Source: Simiduia sp. 21SJ11W-1
GTDB lineage: Bacteria > Pseudomonadota > Gammaproteobacteria > Pseudomonadales > Cellvibrionaceae
Length of the DNA: 64,000 nt
Reading direction: 5' to 3'
Assembly (NCBI RefSeq): GCF_024138675.1
Contig: NZ_CP090959.1
Coordinates: forward strand, 3,832,001-3,896,000
The position numbers were made by a program, and so were the translations under genes. Of this stretch, positions 34,410 through 43,191 are shown piece by piece. Position 1 is the stretch's first letter. Each line of letters opens with the position of its first letter. The notes under the pieces were generated by a model. That model did no database searches. It had not been told where the DNA came from and was given only the letters and a program-made list of their open reading frames with translations.

Positions 34410-35066
34410 ATGAATTACCTGCCTCACATTACCGTCGAAACCGGCGCCACACCTACCGCCAGCGTAATTTGGCTGCATGGCCTGGGCGCCAGCGGGCACG
34501 ATTTTGAACCCGTGGTGCCCCACCTTGGCTTAGGCGATTTAGCGGTGCGGTTTATCTTCCCGCACGCGCCGGAAATTCCGGTCACCATCAACGGCGGCTA
34601 TGTGATGCCCGCCTGGTACGACATTCTGGCCATGGATTTCGAACGCAAAATTGATGAGGCGCAGATTCAGGCCTCAAGCGATGCCATTGGTGCACTCATT
34701 GAACGCGAGCGCGAGCGGGGCGTGCCCGCCGAGCGCATTGTGTTGGCGGGGTTTTCCCAGGGCGGCGCGGTGGCCTACCACACAGGCCTCAGTTACCCGC
34801 ACCCCTTGGCCGGTATTCTGGCGTTATCTACCTATTTCGCCACCTGGAAATCCATCACCCCAAGCCCCGCCAATGCCCAGGTTCCGGTGTATGTGTTCCA
34901 CGGCGATCGCGATGAGGTAGTGCCAGAGGCCATGGGCGTTGAGGCGCGCCGGCGCTTGAAAGACATGGGCCTGAACCCGCACTACCAGAGCTACCCCATG
35001 GCCCACGAGGTGTGCATGGAGGAAATTCACCACATAGGCCAGGTGCTGCGCAAACTGTTGGCCTAA
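34410..35066 (+). CDS. Alpha/beta-hydrolase carboxylesterase (phospholipase/carboxylesterase family)
   Basis: 218 aa, usual size for this family. Visible motifs: VIWLHGLGASGHDF (oxyanion region), FIFPHAPEIPVTINGGYVMPAWYDI, the nucleophile elbow VLAGFSQGGAVAY, then VYVFHGDRDEVVPE (acid) and PMAHEVCMEEI (histidine). It hydrolyses short-chain esters or lysophospholipids. The 4-nt tail overlap with the convergent MOSC gene is noted. Confidence 0.93.
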   Translation: MNYLPHITVETGATPTASVIWLHGLGASGHDFEPVVPHLGLGDLAVRFIFPHAPEIPVTINGGYVMPAWYDILAMDFERKIDEAQIQASSDAIGALIERERERGVPAERIVLAGFSQGGAVAYHTGLSYPHPLAGILALSTYFATWKSITPSPANAQVPVYVFHGDRDEVVPEAMGVEARRRLKDMGLNPHYQSYPMAHEVCMEEIHHIGQVLRKLLA

Positions 35067-35548
35067 ACCGGTACGAGCGGGTCGCCCAGGCGAATGATGC
35101 CGCTCGCAATTACCCGCGCGGTAATGCCGCCATGGCCGCGTACCGCGTTGTAGCCACCGGGGCCGAACACTTCTTCCATGCGCGAACAGGGGTGTGCCAG
35201 GCCCGTGCCTTCCAGCAGCGCCCCGCCCAACTGAAAGCGGCGATCTTTCAAGGCCAGCAAATTGATGCCCGCAATGCACAGGTTGCGGCGCAGCGCAGCC
35301 GGCGCAAGCGCGTCAAGGCCCAACAGTGCGGCAATCACCGGCAGGTGTTCACTTTGTATTAGCGTCACCTGCCGCTTGCCACCCTTTGCGCGGTAGCGAT
35401 CACCGGTGAGCCCGCGCCCGGCCACGGCCTCAAGGGCCTCTACCGATTGCATGGGCGCGCGCCGCTCGGGCCTTACGCCAAGCCAGGTTACCCGCCCGGG
35501 CTGGCAGTGGCGGGCCATTAATTGCGCCAGATCATCCAAGGCGCGCAC
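35063..35548 (-). CDS. MOSC-domain protein
   Basis: 161 aa from GTG at 35548. The MOSC pattern VEALEAVAGRGLTGDRYRAKGGKRQVTLIQSEHL, then LRRNLCIAGINLLALKDRRFQLGGALLEGTGLAHPCSRME, includes the conserved cysteine of molybdenum-cofactor sulfurase C-terminal domains. The start lies inside the end of the upstream MscS gene (17-nt overlap), so the pair is coupled. Substrate unknown. Confidence 0.92.
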   Translation of the reverse strand: MRALDDLAQLMARHCQPGRVTWLGVRPERRAPMQSVEALEAVAGRGLTGDRYRAKGGKRQVTLIQSEHLPVIAALLGLDALAPAALRRNLCIAGINLLALKDRRFQLGGALLEGTGLAHPCSRMEEVFGPGGYNAVRGHGGITARVIASGIIRLGDPLVPV

Positions 35549-36425
35549 CTGGCTGGGGCGTGGTTTCGGTGGTTACCCGTTCGAAGGGCAGCGGCCAGAG
35601 GCCCGCGGTTTTGTAGGCGTCTATCACGCGCACGTGAATATCCGAGGCGAAGCGGCGCTCCAACCGCACATCCAGCACATAGGCTTTTACCGTGACCGTC
35701 AGCAGCACTTCACCCATGGGGCACTCGGTACCCAGCAATACGGTAACGGGCTTTTTCAGGTAGCAATAAGGCGAGCAGAGTGTGGCCTCGCGGGCCAGCT
35801 GCATGGCGCGCTGGTGATCTGCGTGGGCGGGTAAATGCACGGTGATGGCCACAAGTTCATCCAGCGCGCCGCTGTTGGCATTGCTCACGGCAGTTTTCAA
35901 AGCCTCGGCGTTGGGCACCATGACGGTGTTGTCGTCGAAGGTGCGCAGCCAGGTAACGCTCCACTCAAGTTTGATTACCTCGCCATAGTGGCCGGCGAGG
36001 TTCACCATGTCGCCCACCCGATAGGGCGGGTTAATCATGATAATCAGGCCAGAAACCATGTTCTTGATGGGCTCTTGGGTGGCCAAACCCAAGGCCAAGC
36101 CCGCCGAGCCCAACATGGCAAACAGCACGCTCGGGTGCGGTTGGATTATGCCCACCACCGAGTAGAGCACCACGGCACTCCACACCACCACCCGGGTGAG
36201 CGGGTAGATACGGTTAATCAGCAAGCGGTGCCGTGGAAACTGCAACGCCAAACGCTGTAGCAAATGCAGCATTACCGTGAGCAACAACCACGCCATGCCC
36301 GCCAGCATGGCGATGGCCAGCAGTTTGCCCGGCGAAAACAGCGTAAGCACACTTTCGAAGGCCTCTGTGGGCGTTTCCATCAATTTGGTGGCGGCGTTAT
36401 CTGGCGCCTCGGTTGACTCTTTCAT
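35532..36425 (-). CDS. Mechanosensitive ion channel MscS family, second copy
   Basis: 297 aa with three N-terminal helices; the pore-like GSAGLALGLATQEPIKNMVSGLIIMINPPYRVGDMVNLAGHYGEVIKLEWSVTWLR corresponds to MscS TM3 and beta domain. The pore sequence differs from the first copy at 23221-24042. It is followed (minus strand) by MOSC and preceded by a putative ATPase gene 25 nt away, suggesting one operon. Confidence 0.9.
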   Translation of the reverse strand: MKESTEAPDNAATKLMETPTEAFESVLTLFSPGKLLAIAMLAGMAWLLLTVMLHLLQRLALQFPRHRLLINRIYPLTRVVVWSAVVLYSVVGIIQPHPSVLFAMLGSAGLALGLATQEPIKNMVSGLIIMINPPYRVGDMVNLAGHYGEVIKLEWSVTWLRTFDDNTVMVPNAEALKTAVSNANSGALDELVAITVHLPAHADHQRAMQLAREATLCSPYCYLKKPVTVLLGTECPMGEVLLTVTVKAYVLDVRLERRFASDIHVRVIDAYKTAGLWPLPFERVTTETTPQPGARLG

Positions 36426-36450
36426 AAGCGGCTCGCGAGTGTGTGGCCCG

Positions 36451-37611
36451 TTAATACAGGCGGTTGGCGTTCACCAGATGATTTACTGTGGCCTGCGCCA
36501 TCAAGGGCGCCAGCCGGTAGGCGGTGTCTTGCCGTTCCAGCAGGCCTTGGTGGCGCAATTGCTCAAGGCGCACCAGGCTTTGATCTGTACCCAGCCGAAA
36601 CAGGGTTTCGTGCTCTACCTTTTCAAGCCCGCCGTGGGCGTAGATTTCAGCCAGGCTAAACAGCTCTTCTTCCGCGCACTGCTTAAGGCTTGTGATATCA
36701 AGCCTGGGGATGTCATCGAGCAGCAAGAGGTTTTGGTGGGTATCGACGGTGAGCGCCTGCAGCAGCAGAAAATAGCCCAGCTGCGGGTGGCCTTCGGCGT
36801 GATCGTGCAAAAGCGTGAAGTGCGGGCTTAAGGGGTCGCGGCTGCCCTCTGGCAATTTGGCCCTCAGCGCCCACTGGTAACCCAGCCCGTAGATGCGCGC
36901 CTCTACCGCCTGGGTGAGCTCTGCCTGGGTGAAGTAGTCGATATCTACCGCGCGGGTAAACAGCCGCTGGCAATTGTATAAAAAGCACAGCCGCCGCCAT
37001 GCCTGACGCGCACAGGCCAGCACCCAGCAATGCCGGTTTTGGGTGGCCAGTAACACAGCCCCCAATGTTTGCAGTGCCGCGCCGTTGCCCATTTTGCGCG
37101 CCAGCAATCGGTGGCCGTCGTCCAGCAAAATCACCCTGGGTTCAAGCCCGTTGATTTCGCTAATGGCAGCCGAGGTATTGGCAGGTGGCGCCTCCAGTTC
37201 AAACACTGCTTGCAACAGGCGCATCACATCGGCCGTGGAGCAAGGCCTGTGGGGCAGGCTTAAATAGGTAACAGGTTCGGGCTGTTCGCGCAGCTGATTC
37301 AGCGTGGAGGTAAGCCCGGCACCGGGCGGCCCCACCAGCACCGATAAACTGCCCTGGCCCTTGCGCCAATCTTCCAGGCCCTGGGTGAGGCTCTCCAGCG
37401 CGGCTTCGCGGCCCACAAAGCGCGGGTCTGCGGCAGCCAAGGGGGCCTCGGCAAAGGCATCAATAACGGCCCGGGGCAGGCGTTCGGCCTGGGCCTTGCG
37501 CAAGGCCGGCAGCCGGGCGGGCGCCAAAAAAGCACCGTTGTCTACAATGGTGGCCGGGCTTTGCCAGCGCTCGTTAAATGCATACCAGCGCGCGCGCAGG
37601 GCTTTCAACAT
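36451..37611 (-). CDS. AAA/STAND-like ATPase-fold protein with altered P-loop
   Basis: 386 aa from ATG at 37611 (AGGAT upstream). A nucleotide-binding core is visible: VLVGPPGAGLTST (91-103) at the Walker A position and RVILLDDGH (159-167) as Walker B. The Walker A lysine (GxxxxGK[ST]) is Leu100 here, confirmed by codon CTT. A C-terminal winged-helix-like part (LVRLEQLRHQGLLERQDTAYRLAP) follows. It may bind nucleotide weakly or not at all. Adjacent to MscS; function unknown. Confidence 0.75.
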   Translation of the reverse strand: MLKALRARWYAFNERWQSPATIVDNGAFLAPARLPALRKAQAERLPRAVIDAFAEAPLAAADPRFVGREAALESLTQGLEDWRKGQGSLSVLVGPPGAGLTSTLNQLREQPEPVTYLSLPHRPCSTADVMRLLQAVFELEAPPANTSAAISEINGLEPRVILLDDGHRLLARKMGNGAALQTLGAVLLATQNRHCWVLACARQAWRRLCFLYNCQRLFTRAVDIDYFTQAELTQAVEARIYGLGYQWALRAKLPEGSRDPLSPHFTLLHDHAEGHPQLGYFLLLQALTVDTHQNLLLLDDIPRLDITSLKQCAEEELFSLAEIYAHGGLEKVEHETLFRLGTDQSLVRLEQLRHQGLLERQDTAYRLAPLMAQATVNHLVNANRLY

Positions 37612-37765
37612 AAAACATCCTGTGTGTTGATCACTGGGGCCCATGGCGGGCAATTCATGGCGCCCATCATACGAGTTAATGGCAATGGGCGCACCGGGGC
37701 TGGCGGCATGCGGGCGCGCGCATTACAGTGGCGCTCCGCGTAACGTTTTTGCTAAGGCTTACAGT

Positions 37766-38794
37766 ATGGACCCGGTAACCCAGGGCGTGTTGGGCGCCAC
37801 CCTGCCCCAGAGCACGGCCAAAACCCGCACCCTCTTGGGTGCGACTGTGATTGGCGGCCTGGCCGGCATGGCGCCGGATCTGGACGTGCTCATTCGCTCC
37901 AGTACCGACCCGCTGCTATTTTTGGAGTTTCACCGCCAGTTCACCCACTCGCTGCTGTTTATTCCCATAGGCGGGGCTGTGTGCGGGCTGCTGTTGCACT
38001 GGCTGTTGGGCCGGCGGCTGCAGTTGAGCCGCCTGCAGTCGGTCGCATTTGCCACCCTGGGTTACGCCACCCACGCGCTGCTGGATGCCTGCACCACTTA
38101 CGGCACGCAACTGCTGTGGCCGCTGTCTGACCAGCGCTTTGCCTGGAATACGGTGTCTATTATCGACCCGCTGTTTACCCTGCCGCTACTGCTGCTCATT
38201 ATTGCGGGCGTCATTGCGCGCAAGCCCCGCTACGCCCGCATCGGCATGGTGTGGGCCCTGTGCTATTTAAGCTTGGGCGCCCTGCAACGCGAGCGCGCCG
38301 AAGCCCAGGGCCAGTTGCTGGCCGAAAGCCGCGGCCACATGCCCATCCGGCTGGAGGCCAAGCCCACCTTTGCCAACCTGTGGCTGTGGAAACTGGTGTA
38401 TGAAACCGACACCCATTTCTTTGTGGATGCCGTGCGGGTCACCACCCAGGCCACCCTGTATGAAGGCGACCGGGTGCCCAAGCTCGATATCAAACGCGAT
38501 TTCCCCTGGCTTTTGGAAGACAGCCAGCAAGCGCGCGACATCGCCCGGTTTTACTGGTTTTCCAACGGCTATGTGGCGGTAGATGACGCCCAGCGGCTGG
38601 TGGATGTGCGCTACTCCATGGTGCCCAATGAGATCAAACCCCTGTGGGGCATAGCCCTGAATCCTGCCGCCGGTCCCACTGCCCACGTGCGCTATTTTGT
38701 GGAGCGCGAGACGGGCCCGCGCGCGCGCGCCACCTTTTGGGCCATGCTCACCGGCAAGCACCCACCGGCTACACAGCAAAACACCCAGCCCTAA
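37766..38794 (+). CDS. YdjM-type (DUF457) membrane-bound metal-dependent hydrolase
   Basis: 342 aa from ATG at 37766. The family start MDPVTQGVLGATLPQ is clear, followed by AGMAPDLDVLIRS, FHRQFTHSLLFIPIGG and TLGYATHALLDACTTYG, with His and Asp residues expected to bind metal among four or five membrane helices. The soluble C-terminal half is less conserved. The E. coli homologue YdjM is SOS-regulated; no LexA box was noticed here. The stop codon is within a 14-bp tandem repeat. Confidence 0.9.
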   Translation: MDPVTQGVLGATLPQSTAKTRTLLGATVIGGLAGMAPDLDVLIRSSTDPLLFLEFHRQFTHSLLFIPIGGAVCGLLLHWLLGRRLQLSRLQSVAFATLGYATHALLDACTTYGTQLLWPLSDQRFAWNTVSIIDPLFTLPLLLLIIAGVIARKPRYARIGMVWALCYLSLGALQRERAEAQGQLLAESRGHMPIRLEAKPTFANLWLWKLVYETDTHFFVDAVRVTTQATLYEGDRVPKLDIKRDFPWLLEDSQQARDIARFYWFSNGYVAVDDAQRLVDVRYSMVPNEIKPLWGIALNPAAGPTAHVRYFVERETGPRARATFWAMLTGKHPPATQQNTQP

Positions 38795-38820
38795 ACACCC
38801 AGCCCTAAACACCCAACCCT
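38779..38820. repeat. Three tandem 14-bp repeats spanning a stop codon
   Basis: The unit AAACACCCAGCCCT occurs at 38779-38792 and 38793-38806, and with one change at 38807-38820. The stop of the YdjM-like gene (38792-38794) sits at the first junction, so gain or loss of a copy would alter little protein. Confidence 0.9.
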
Positions 38821-39175
38821 AGGTAGACCAGGCGCCCATCAAGGGCACAATCATCAGGTATAAAATGGCCGCCACCGCCAGCAGTGCGGCCAGGCTCTTC
38901 ACCGGCTGGCGCAAAAAACGCTGGCCGGGGCTTTCCAGCCCTTGCTTGGCCAGTGCCTCATGGGCCTGTGCGCGGTGGGCGGCCTGGAATTCTTCCAAGA
39001 GCTGCTGAGCGCGGGGTTTGTCGGCCTCGTGGGTAAGCCAGATGGCCGCCAGCGATAGCCCCCAATTGCCCGCATGGGTTTCGTAATAGGGGATGTCTGC
39101 ATCATCCAGCAATTGGCGCACAGCGTCTGCCTCCTGCTCTGGTACATCGTGTAGCTTGAAATACAAACAGCCCAT
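38819..39175 (-). CDS. DUF6164-like small membrane-associated protein
   Basis: 118 aa from ATG at 39175; an apparent longer frame to 39388 is shadow of the GNAT gene. An N-terminal putative signal-transducing-like ferredoxin fold (LYFKLHDVPEQEADAVRQLLDDADIPYYETHAGNWGLSLAAIWL) precedes a helix and a C-terminal membrane helix (LAALLAVAAILYLMIVPLMG). It resembles the DUF6164 family, function unknown. GGAA lies upstream. It is 10 nt after the GNAT gene. Confidence 0.72.
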   Translation of the reverse strand: MGCLYFKLHDVPEQEADAVRQLLDDADIPYYETHAGNWGLSLAAIWLTHEADKPRAQQLLEEFQAAHRAQAHEALAKQGLESPGQRFLRQPVKSLAALLAVAAILYLMIVPLMGAWST

Positions 39176-39185
39176 AAAAATTCCG

Positions 39186-39617
39186 TTAGAGATAACACAT
39201 AGCAATGAGTTCGGGGGTTTTGCGCTGGTAGGCCTGCCAGCGCCCCACCAGGTGATCCGGCATGTCGATTTTCTGCACCTGCACAAAGCCCGCGGTATTG
39301 TACAGGGGCGCAAGCTGGGGCTCACAAAATAAGTAGAGGTAGCGGCGGCTGAAATCGATGCTGGCCTCGGCCAACAGGCGCTTGGCAATGCCGCGGGTGC
39401 GAAACTCCGGATCTACCAACACACCGGTCAGCAGGTGATCGCCCGTGGGCAAGGGCCGCAGCCTCAGTGCCGCCACCGTTTGGCCCTGGTGCTGGGCTGT
39501 CCATACCACATCGTCGGCGCGCGCCTTCAGGCGTTTGTCTACGCGCTTGTAGAACTGGTTGGCAATGGGCACATCCAGGCCCTGGCGGCGGGAAAATTGC
39601 AATTCATTTAGGTTCAT
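39186..39617 (-). CDS. GNAT family N-acetyltransferase
   Basis: 143 aa, compact GNAT fold. VAALRLRPLPTGDHLLTGVLVDPEFRTRGIAKRLLAEA carries the acetyl-CoA-binding Q/RxxGxG/A-type motif (RTRGIAKRL), and LYNTAGFVQVQKIDM the C-terminal beta-bulge. Acceptor unknown. The start overlaps the end of the DTW gene by 14 nt, so the two are coupled. Confidence 0.9.
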   Translation of the reverse strand: MNLNELQFSRRQGLDVPIANQFYKRVDKRLKARADDVVWTAQHQGQTVAALRLRPLPTGDHLLTGVLVDPEFRTRGIAKRLLAEASIDFSRRYLYLFCEPQLAPLYNTAGFVQVQKIDMPDHLVGRWQAYQRKTPELIAMCYL

Positions 39618-40191
39618 AACGCGCCTTTACATCCTCCGGCATAAAACTTTGCATCCGTTCAACCCAGCGCGCCTGTAGTTCATTGAGCGCGCTGAAATCT
39701 GTGCCCTCCACACAGTTTAGCCCATAGGCAATGGCCTCCAGGGTAGAAAGCCCTCCGGCGCGGCGGGTTTTGCGCAGCCGGTAATCGCCTGCCGGTGCGG
39801 CGTTGAAGTGACACCGCGGCAAGCCCTGCAACCAGGGGTTCAGCGCCAGCATTTTGTAGGCTTTGCGCCAGGTGGCATCAATGAATACCAGCACCTCGGG
39901 CACTGGATTAGCGTATTGCTCCAGGGGCTGGCTGTGATCATCCGGGTAGAGCAGGCAGGCGCGGGTGGGCGCCAACCACTTGGCGAGCGCCATAAAATCT
40001 TCAGGGGTTTCACCCACCGCAAGGCGCAGTTCGGGCAGGCACAAGCGCGCCAGGCGCAGGGTGTTTTTGGGGTGCTGTGACTCGCTTGGGTGCTGCAATA
40101 CCACCAGCTGCGTGCGCGGGCTGAGCTGGGGCGCGCTGTCACACAGGCAATGGGTGCGCGGCAATCGGCAGTGGGGGCAAAGGGCTCGCAT
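39604..40191 (-). CDS. DTW-domain protein (tRNA aminocarboxypropyltransferase type), copy 2
   Basis: 195 aa with the cysteine cluster CPHCRLPRTHCLCDSAP, then LVVLQHPSESQHPKNTLRLA and VFIDATWRKAYKMLALNPWLQ containing D-A-T-W. It is shorter than the first DTW protein of this window (no N-terminal extension) and differs in the motif (DATW against DGTW). It probably also transfers the aminocarboxypropyl group to tRNA uridine, perhaps at another position. Confidence 0.88.
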   Translation of the reverse strand: MRALCPHCRLPRTHCLCDSAPQLSPRTQLVVLQHPSESQHPKNTLRLARLCLPELRLAVGETPEDFMALAKWLAPTRACLLYPDDHSQPLEQYANPVPEVLVFIDATWRKAYKMLALNPWLQGLPRCHFNAAPAGDYRLRKTRRAGGLSTLEAIAYGLNCVEGTDFSALNELQARWVERMQSFMPEDVKARYEPK

Positions 40192-40237
40192 AGGGCTGGT
40201 TCAATTCAGGGGCAACCAGTGTAGCGAGCCTTGGCAA

Positions 40238-40864
40238 TTATTTTAACCGGCCAACGCGCACCAGTTGCGGGGCCTGCACCAGGCACTGGGCCACACTTTG
40301 GCCTAACTCCGGTGCCGGCGGGGTGAGCGGCAGTGCCGCGCGGGTGTACACAGCCTCGGCCAGGCTTACGCCACAGGCCTCGGGTTCGAACCACTGGCGC
40401 CAGCTGAGCTTGTTGCCCATGCGCGCCAGCAATTCGGTGCTCGCCAACTCCCGTTGGTGGGCACTCATTTTGTTTACGGGGTTGGGCTTGTAGAGTTCAA
40501 CCTGCCCTGTGTAGGCCTCAAGGCGCGCCGACAGGGGCCGTGCGATGACGCCGCAGGCGGTGTCTTCAAACACCATTACCCGCGCTCCCCAACGCCCCAC
40601 CAAACCCAGGTGGTCGGCGTCGCCTTCTTTCAGGCGGCGCCACTTGGCTTGCAGGCCTTGGGCGCGGAATAAAATGATATCGCCATCGAGCAATTGCGGC
40701 CGCAGCGCCATATAGTTCAAGCAGCCGGTTACCGGATCTTTGGCGTAGGGGTTAATCTTTTTTACCTGCGCGGCGCGGCGCGGTTGGATGCTGCGCGAAC
40801 GGATTTGGGTAGGCGCCTCGCCCGCCCTCACCGCTGCGCGTGTTACTGCAGCTTGCTGTTCCAT
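40238..40864 (-). CDS. YiiX/YebB-like permuted NlpC/P60 protein (tentative)
   Basis: 208 aa. LLDGDIILFRAQG, then DADHLGLVGRWGARVMVFEDTACGVIARPL resembles the first half of the permuted papain-like YiiX fold, where an Asp/His strand pair comes before a late cysteine. The candidate cysteine is in EPEACGVSLAEAVYTRAALP. There is no signal peptide; the N-terminus is basic and Arg-rich. The assignment is a pattern judgement, and peptidase activity is unproven. Confidence 0.5.
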   Translation of the reverse strand: MEQQAAVTRAAVRAGEAPTQIRSRSIQPRRAAQVKKINPYAKDPVTGCLNYMALRPQLLDGDIILFRAQGLQAKWRRLKEGDADHLGLVGRWGARVMVFEDTACGVIARPLSARLEAYTGQVELYKPNPVNKMSAHQRELASTELLARMGNKLSWRQWFEPEACGVSLAEAVYTRAALPLTPPAPELGQSVAQCLVQAPQLVRVGRLK

Positions 40865-40918
40865 TTCCTGAATTCACACTGGCCAATGATGCGCGGATGC
40901 TAGCACGGCCATCAGGCC

Positions 40919-43036
40919 TCAGGCTGTGACGGGCTCGGCCTTTGCCGGGTGCAATGCGCAAACTGTGACGGGCACACCATTCACCGCCGCGGTGCCAGAC
41001 ACGGCATCGAGCAGCAGGTGATCGGTGAGGTCGTTCACGCTCACACCCGCATGGGCCGCCGCCACCTGGGTGCCAATGCCATCGCGATGATGCCCGAAAC
41101 CGTGGGGCAAGCTCACCACGCCCGGCATGATGTCTGCACAGGCTTGCACGCGGGCGCACACCTCACCCACGCGGCTGGCAATGCGCACCTGGCTGCCCTC
41201 GGCAATATTGCGCGCGGCCATATCGGTCGGGTGCATCAAGAGCTGATCGCGGGGTTTGCCTTTAACCAGGCGATGGTAGTTGTGCATCCAGGAGTTGTTT
41301 GAGCGAATGTGGCGCCGCCCGATGAGCGCCAATGTGGCCGGGCCTGTGGCTGCCGGGCCCGGGGATTGGGGCAGATGCTCAAGTGCTGCAATAAGCCGCT
41401 CGGGGGCCAGCTCTATGGGTGCATCTTTCGAGTAGAGCGCCGCCATTTTGGGCCGCAGTGGGCCCAAATCTATACCCGAGGGCTGATCGCGCAATTGCGC
41501 CAGCGACAAGCCGTACTCGCCCGCTTCCAGCATGGGCGCCAACAGCTGATCGGGTGCTATGGCGGGTTTTTCCGGCAGCCCTTTGCGCGCGCGCAAGGCA
41601 TTGCCAAGGGCCGCGAAGATTTCCCAGTCGTGGCGTGCGCTGGCGGGCTTTTCAAATAAGGCGTCGCTATAGCGGGCGGTGTTGCGCACCGCCAGCGCCA
41701 GAAATATCAGGTCGTAGTGCTCGCGCTCAAGGGGCGATGCCGGGGGCAAAATCACATCGGCATGGCGGGTGGTTTCATTGAGGTATAAATCGATGGCCAC
41801 CATGAATTCAAGCCCGCTCATGGCCGTATCCAGCTGGGCACCGTTAGGCGTAGACAGCACGGGATTGCCGGCAATGGTTAACAGCGCTTTGATCTGGCCT
41901 GCACCCGGGGTGAGTATCTCCTCGGCCAAGGCGGCGGCCGGGAATTCACCGGCAAAGGCCGGCAGCCCGCGCACACGCGATTGCACCGGCTCAAATTTTT
42001 GCGGGTTGGTGCCCGGTGCCGCCGGGTCTATGGCCGGGTTTGCCAACAGCAAGCCGCCTTCTACATCCAGGTGGCCCGTTAACACATTTAACAACTGAAT
42101 AGCCCACTGGCACAGGCTGCCATGGGGCTGGGTTGAAACGCCCATGCGCCCGTACACGGCGGCCTTCGGCTCGCGCGCCAGTGCCTCGGCCAGCGATTCA
42201 ATAGTGCGCGCGCTAATGCCTGTGTGCTGTGCCGCCCGCGCCGGCGTAAAGGGGCGCACAGCTTCTGCTACAGCGTTAACACCGGCCACCAAGGGTTGCA
42301 GGTGACCCAAATTAATCAATTGCCGCTCAAACAAATGCTGCAGCATGGCCAGCAGTAAATAGACATCTGTGCCCGGAGTAATCGGTAAGTAGGTATCGGC
42401 CTGCTTTGCGGTTTCGGTGCGCCTTGGGTCTACCACCAACAACTTGCCGCCGCGCGCCTGCAAGGCTTTCAGCCGCGCGGGCATGTTGGGTGCGGTCATC
42501 ACGCTGCCGTTAGAGGCCAGCGGGTTGGCACCCAACATCAACACCCATTGGGTGCGCTCCAAATCCACAATGGGTATGCGCAGCCAATGGCCATACATCA
42601 AGCGCCCCACCACATGGTGTGGCAGCTGATCAACAGAGGTTGCCGAAAAGCGATTGCGCGAATTTAACACCCGCGTGGTAAGGCCAGAGTAAAGCCAGGT
42701 GCCAATGGAATGAATGGCGGGGTTGCCCGCGTAAATGCCCACGCTGTCGTCGCCGTGTTGGGCTTGAATGGCGCTGAGTTTATCGGCCACTAAATTAATG
42801 GCTTCATCCCAACTGGCATCGCGCCAGCCATGTTGGGTTTTTATTTTTGGTGTTCTAAGGCGATCCGGATCTGTGTGAATATCTTGTAGGGCGACAGCCT
42901 TGGGGCAAATAAACCCGCCACTTAAGGGGTCGTTCTTATCGCCTTTGATACTGAGAATTTCTGTGCCATCGGTGGTGATTTCTAGCCCGCAAATGGCTTC
43001 ACAAAGATGGCATGCGCGGCGGTGAGTTTTTATCAT
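40919..43036 (-). CDS. Molybdopterin-dependent oxidoreductase, single subunit
   Basis: 705 aa from ATG at 43036. The N-terminus CHLCEAICGLEI with a later FICPKA gives the four-cysteine [4Fe-4S] site; domains for the bis-MGD cofactor follow (VLMLGANPLASNGSV, LLVVDPRRTETAKQADTYLPITPGTD). The C-terminal beta-barrel has HPTDMAARNIAEGSQVRI. No signal peptide and no partner subunits or cofactor genes nearby. The family covers formate dehydrogenase-, nitrate reductase- and thiosulfate-like enzymes; substrate unknown. Confidence 0.92.
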   Translation of the reverse strand: MIKTHRRACHLCEAICGLEITTDGTEILSIKGDKNDPLSGGFICPKAVALQDIHTDPDRLRTPKIKTQHGWRDASWDEAINLVADKLSAIQAQHGDDSVGIYAGNPAIHSIGTWLYSGLTTRVLNSRNRFSATSVDQLPHHVVGRLMYGHWLRIPIVDLERTQWVLMLGANPLASNGSVMTAPNMPARLKALQARGGKLLVVDPRRTETAKQADTYLPITPGTDVYLLLAMLQHLFERQLINLGHLQPLVAGVNAVAEAVRPFTPARAAQHTGISARTIESLAEALAREPKAAVYGRMGVSTQPHGSLCQWAIQLLNVLTGHLDVEGGLLLANPAIDPAAPGTNPQKFEPVQSRVRGLPAFAGEFPAAALAEEILTPGAGQIKALLTIAGNPVLSTPNGAQLDTAMSGLEFMVAIDLYLNETTRHADVILPPASPLEREHYDLIFLALAVRNTARYSDALFEKPASARHDWEIFAALGNALRARKGLPEKPAIAPDQLLAPMLEAGEYGLSLAQLRDQPSGIDLGPLRPKMAALYSKDAPIELAPERLIAALEHLPQSPGPAATGPATLALIGRRHIRSNNSWMHNYHRLVKGKPRDQLLMHPTDMAARNIAEGSQVRIASRVGEVCARVQACADIMPGVVSLPHGFGHHRDGIGTQVAAAHAGVSVNDLTDHLLLDAVSGTAAVNGVPVTVCALHPAKAEPVTA

Positions 43037-43191
43037 TGTGTCCAGACCTCCTGTCAGACACCCATAGTACCCATTATTACTGGCCATACCCATAGGAGCA
43101 TGGCCATAACGCAACCGAAGCACCGCGATTGAGAAACAATTAGCACTTTTTCCTGAATGAGCGGCGATGTGCGGGCGAAAAACTTAAGCCA

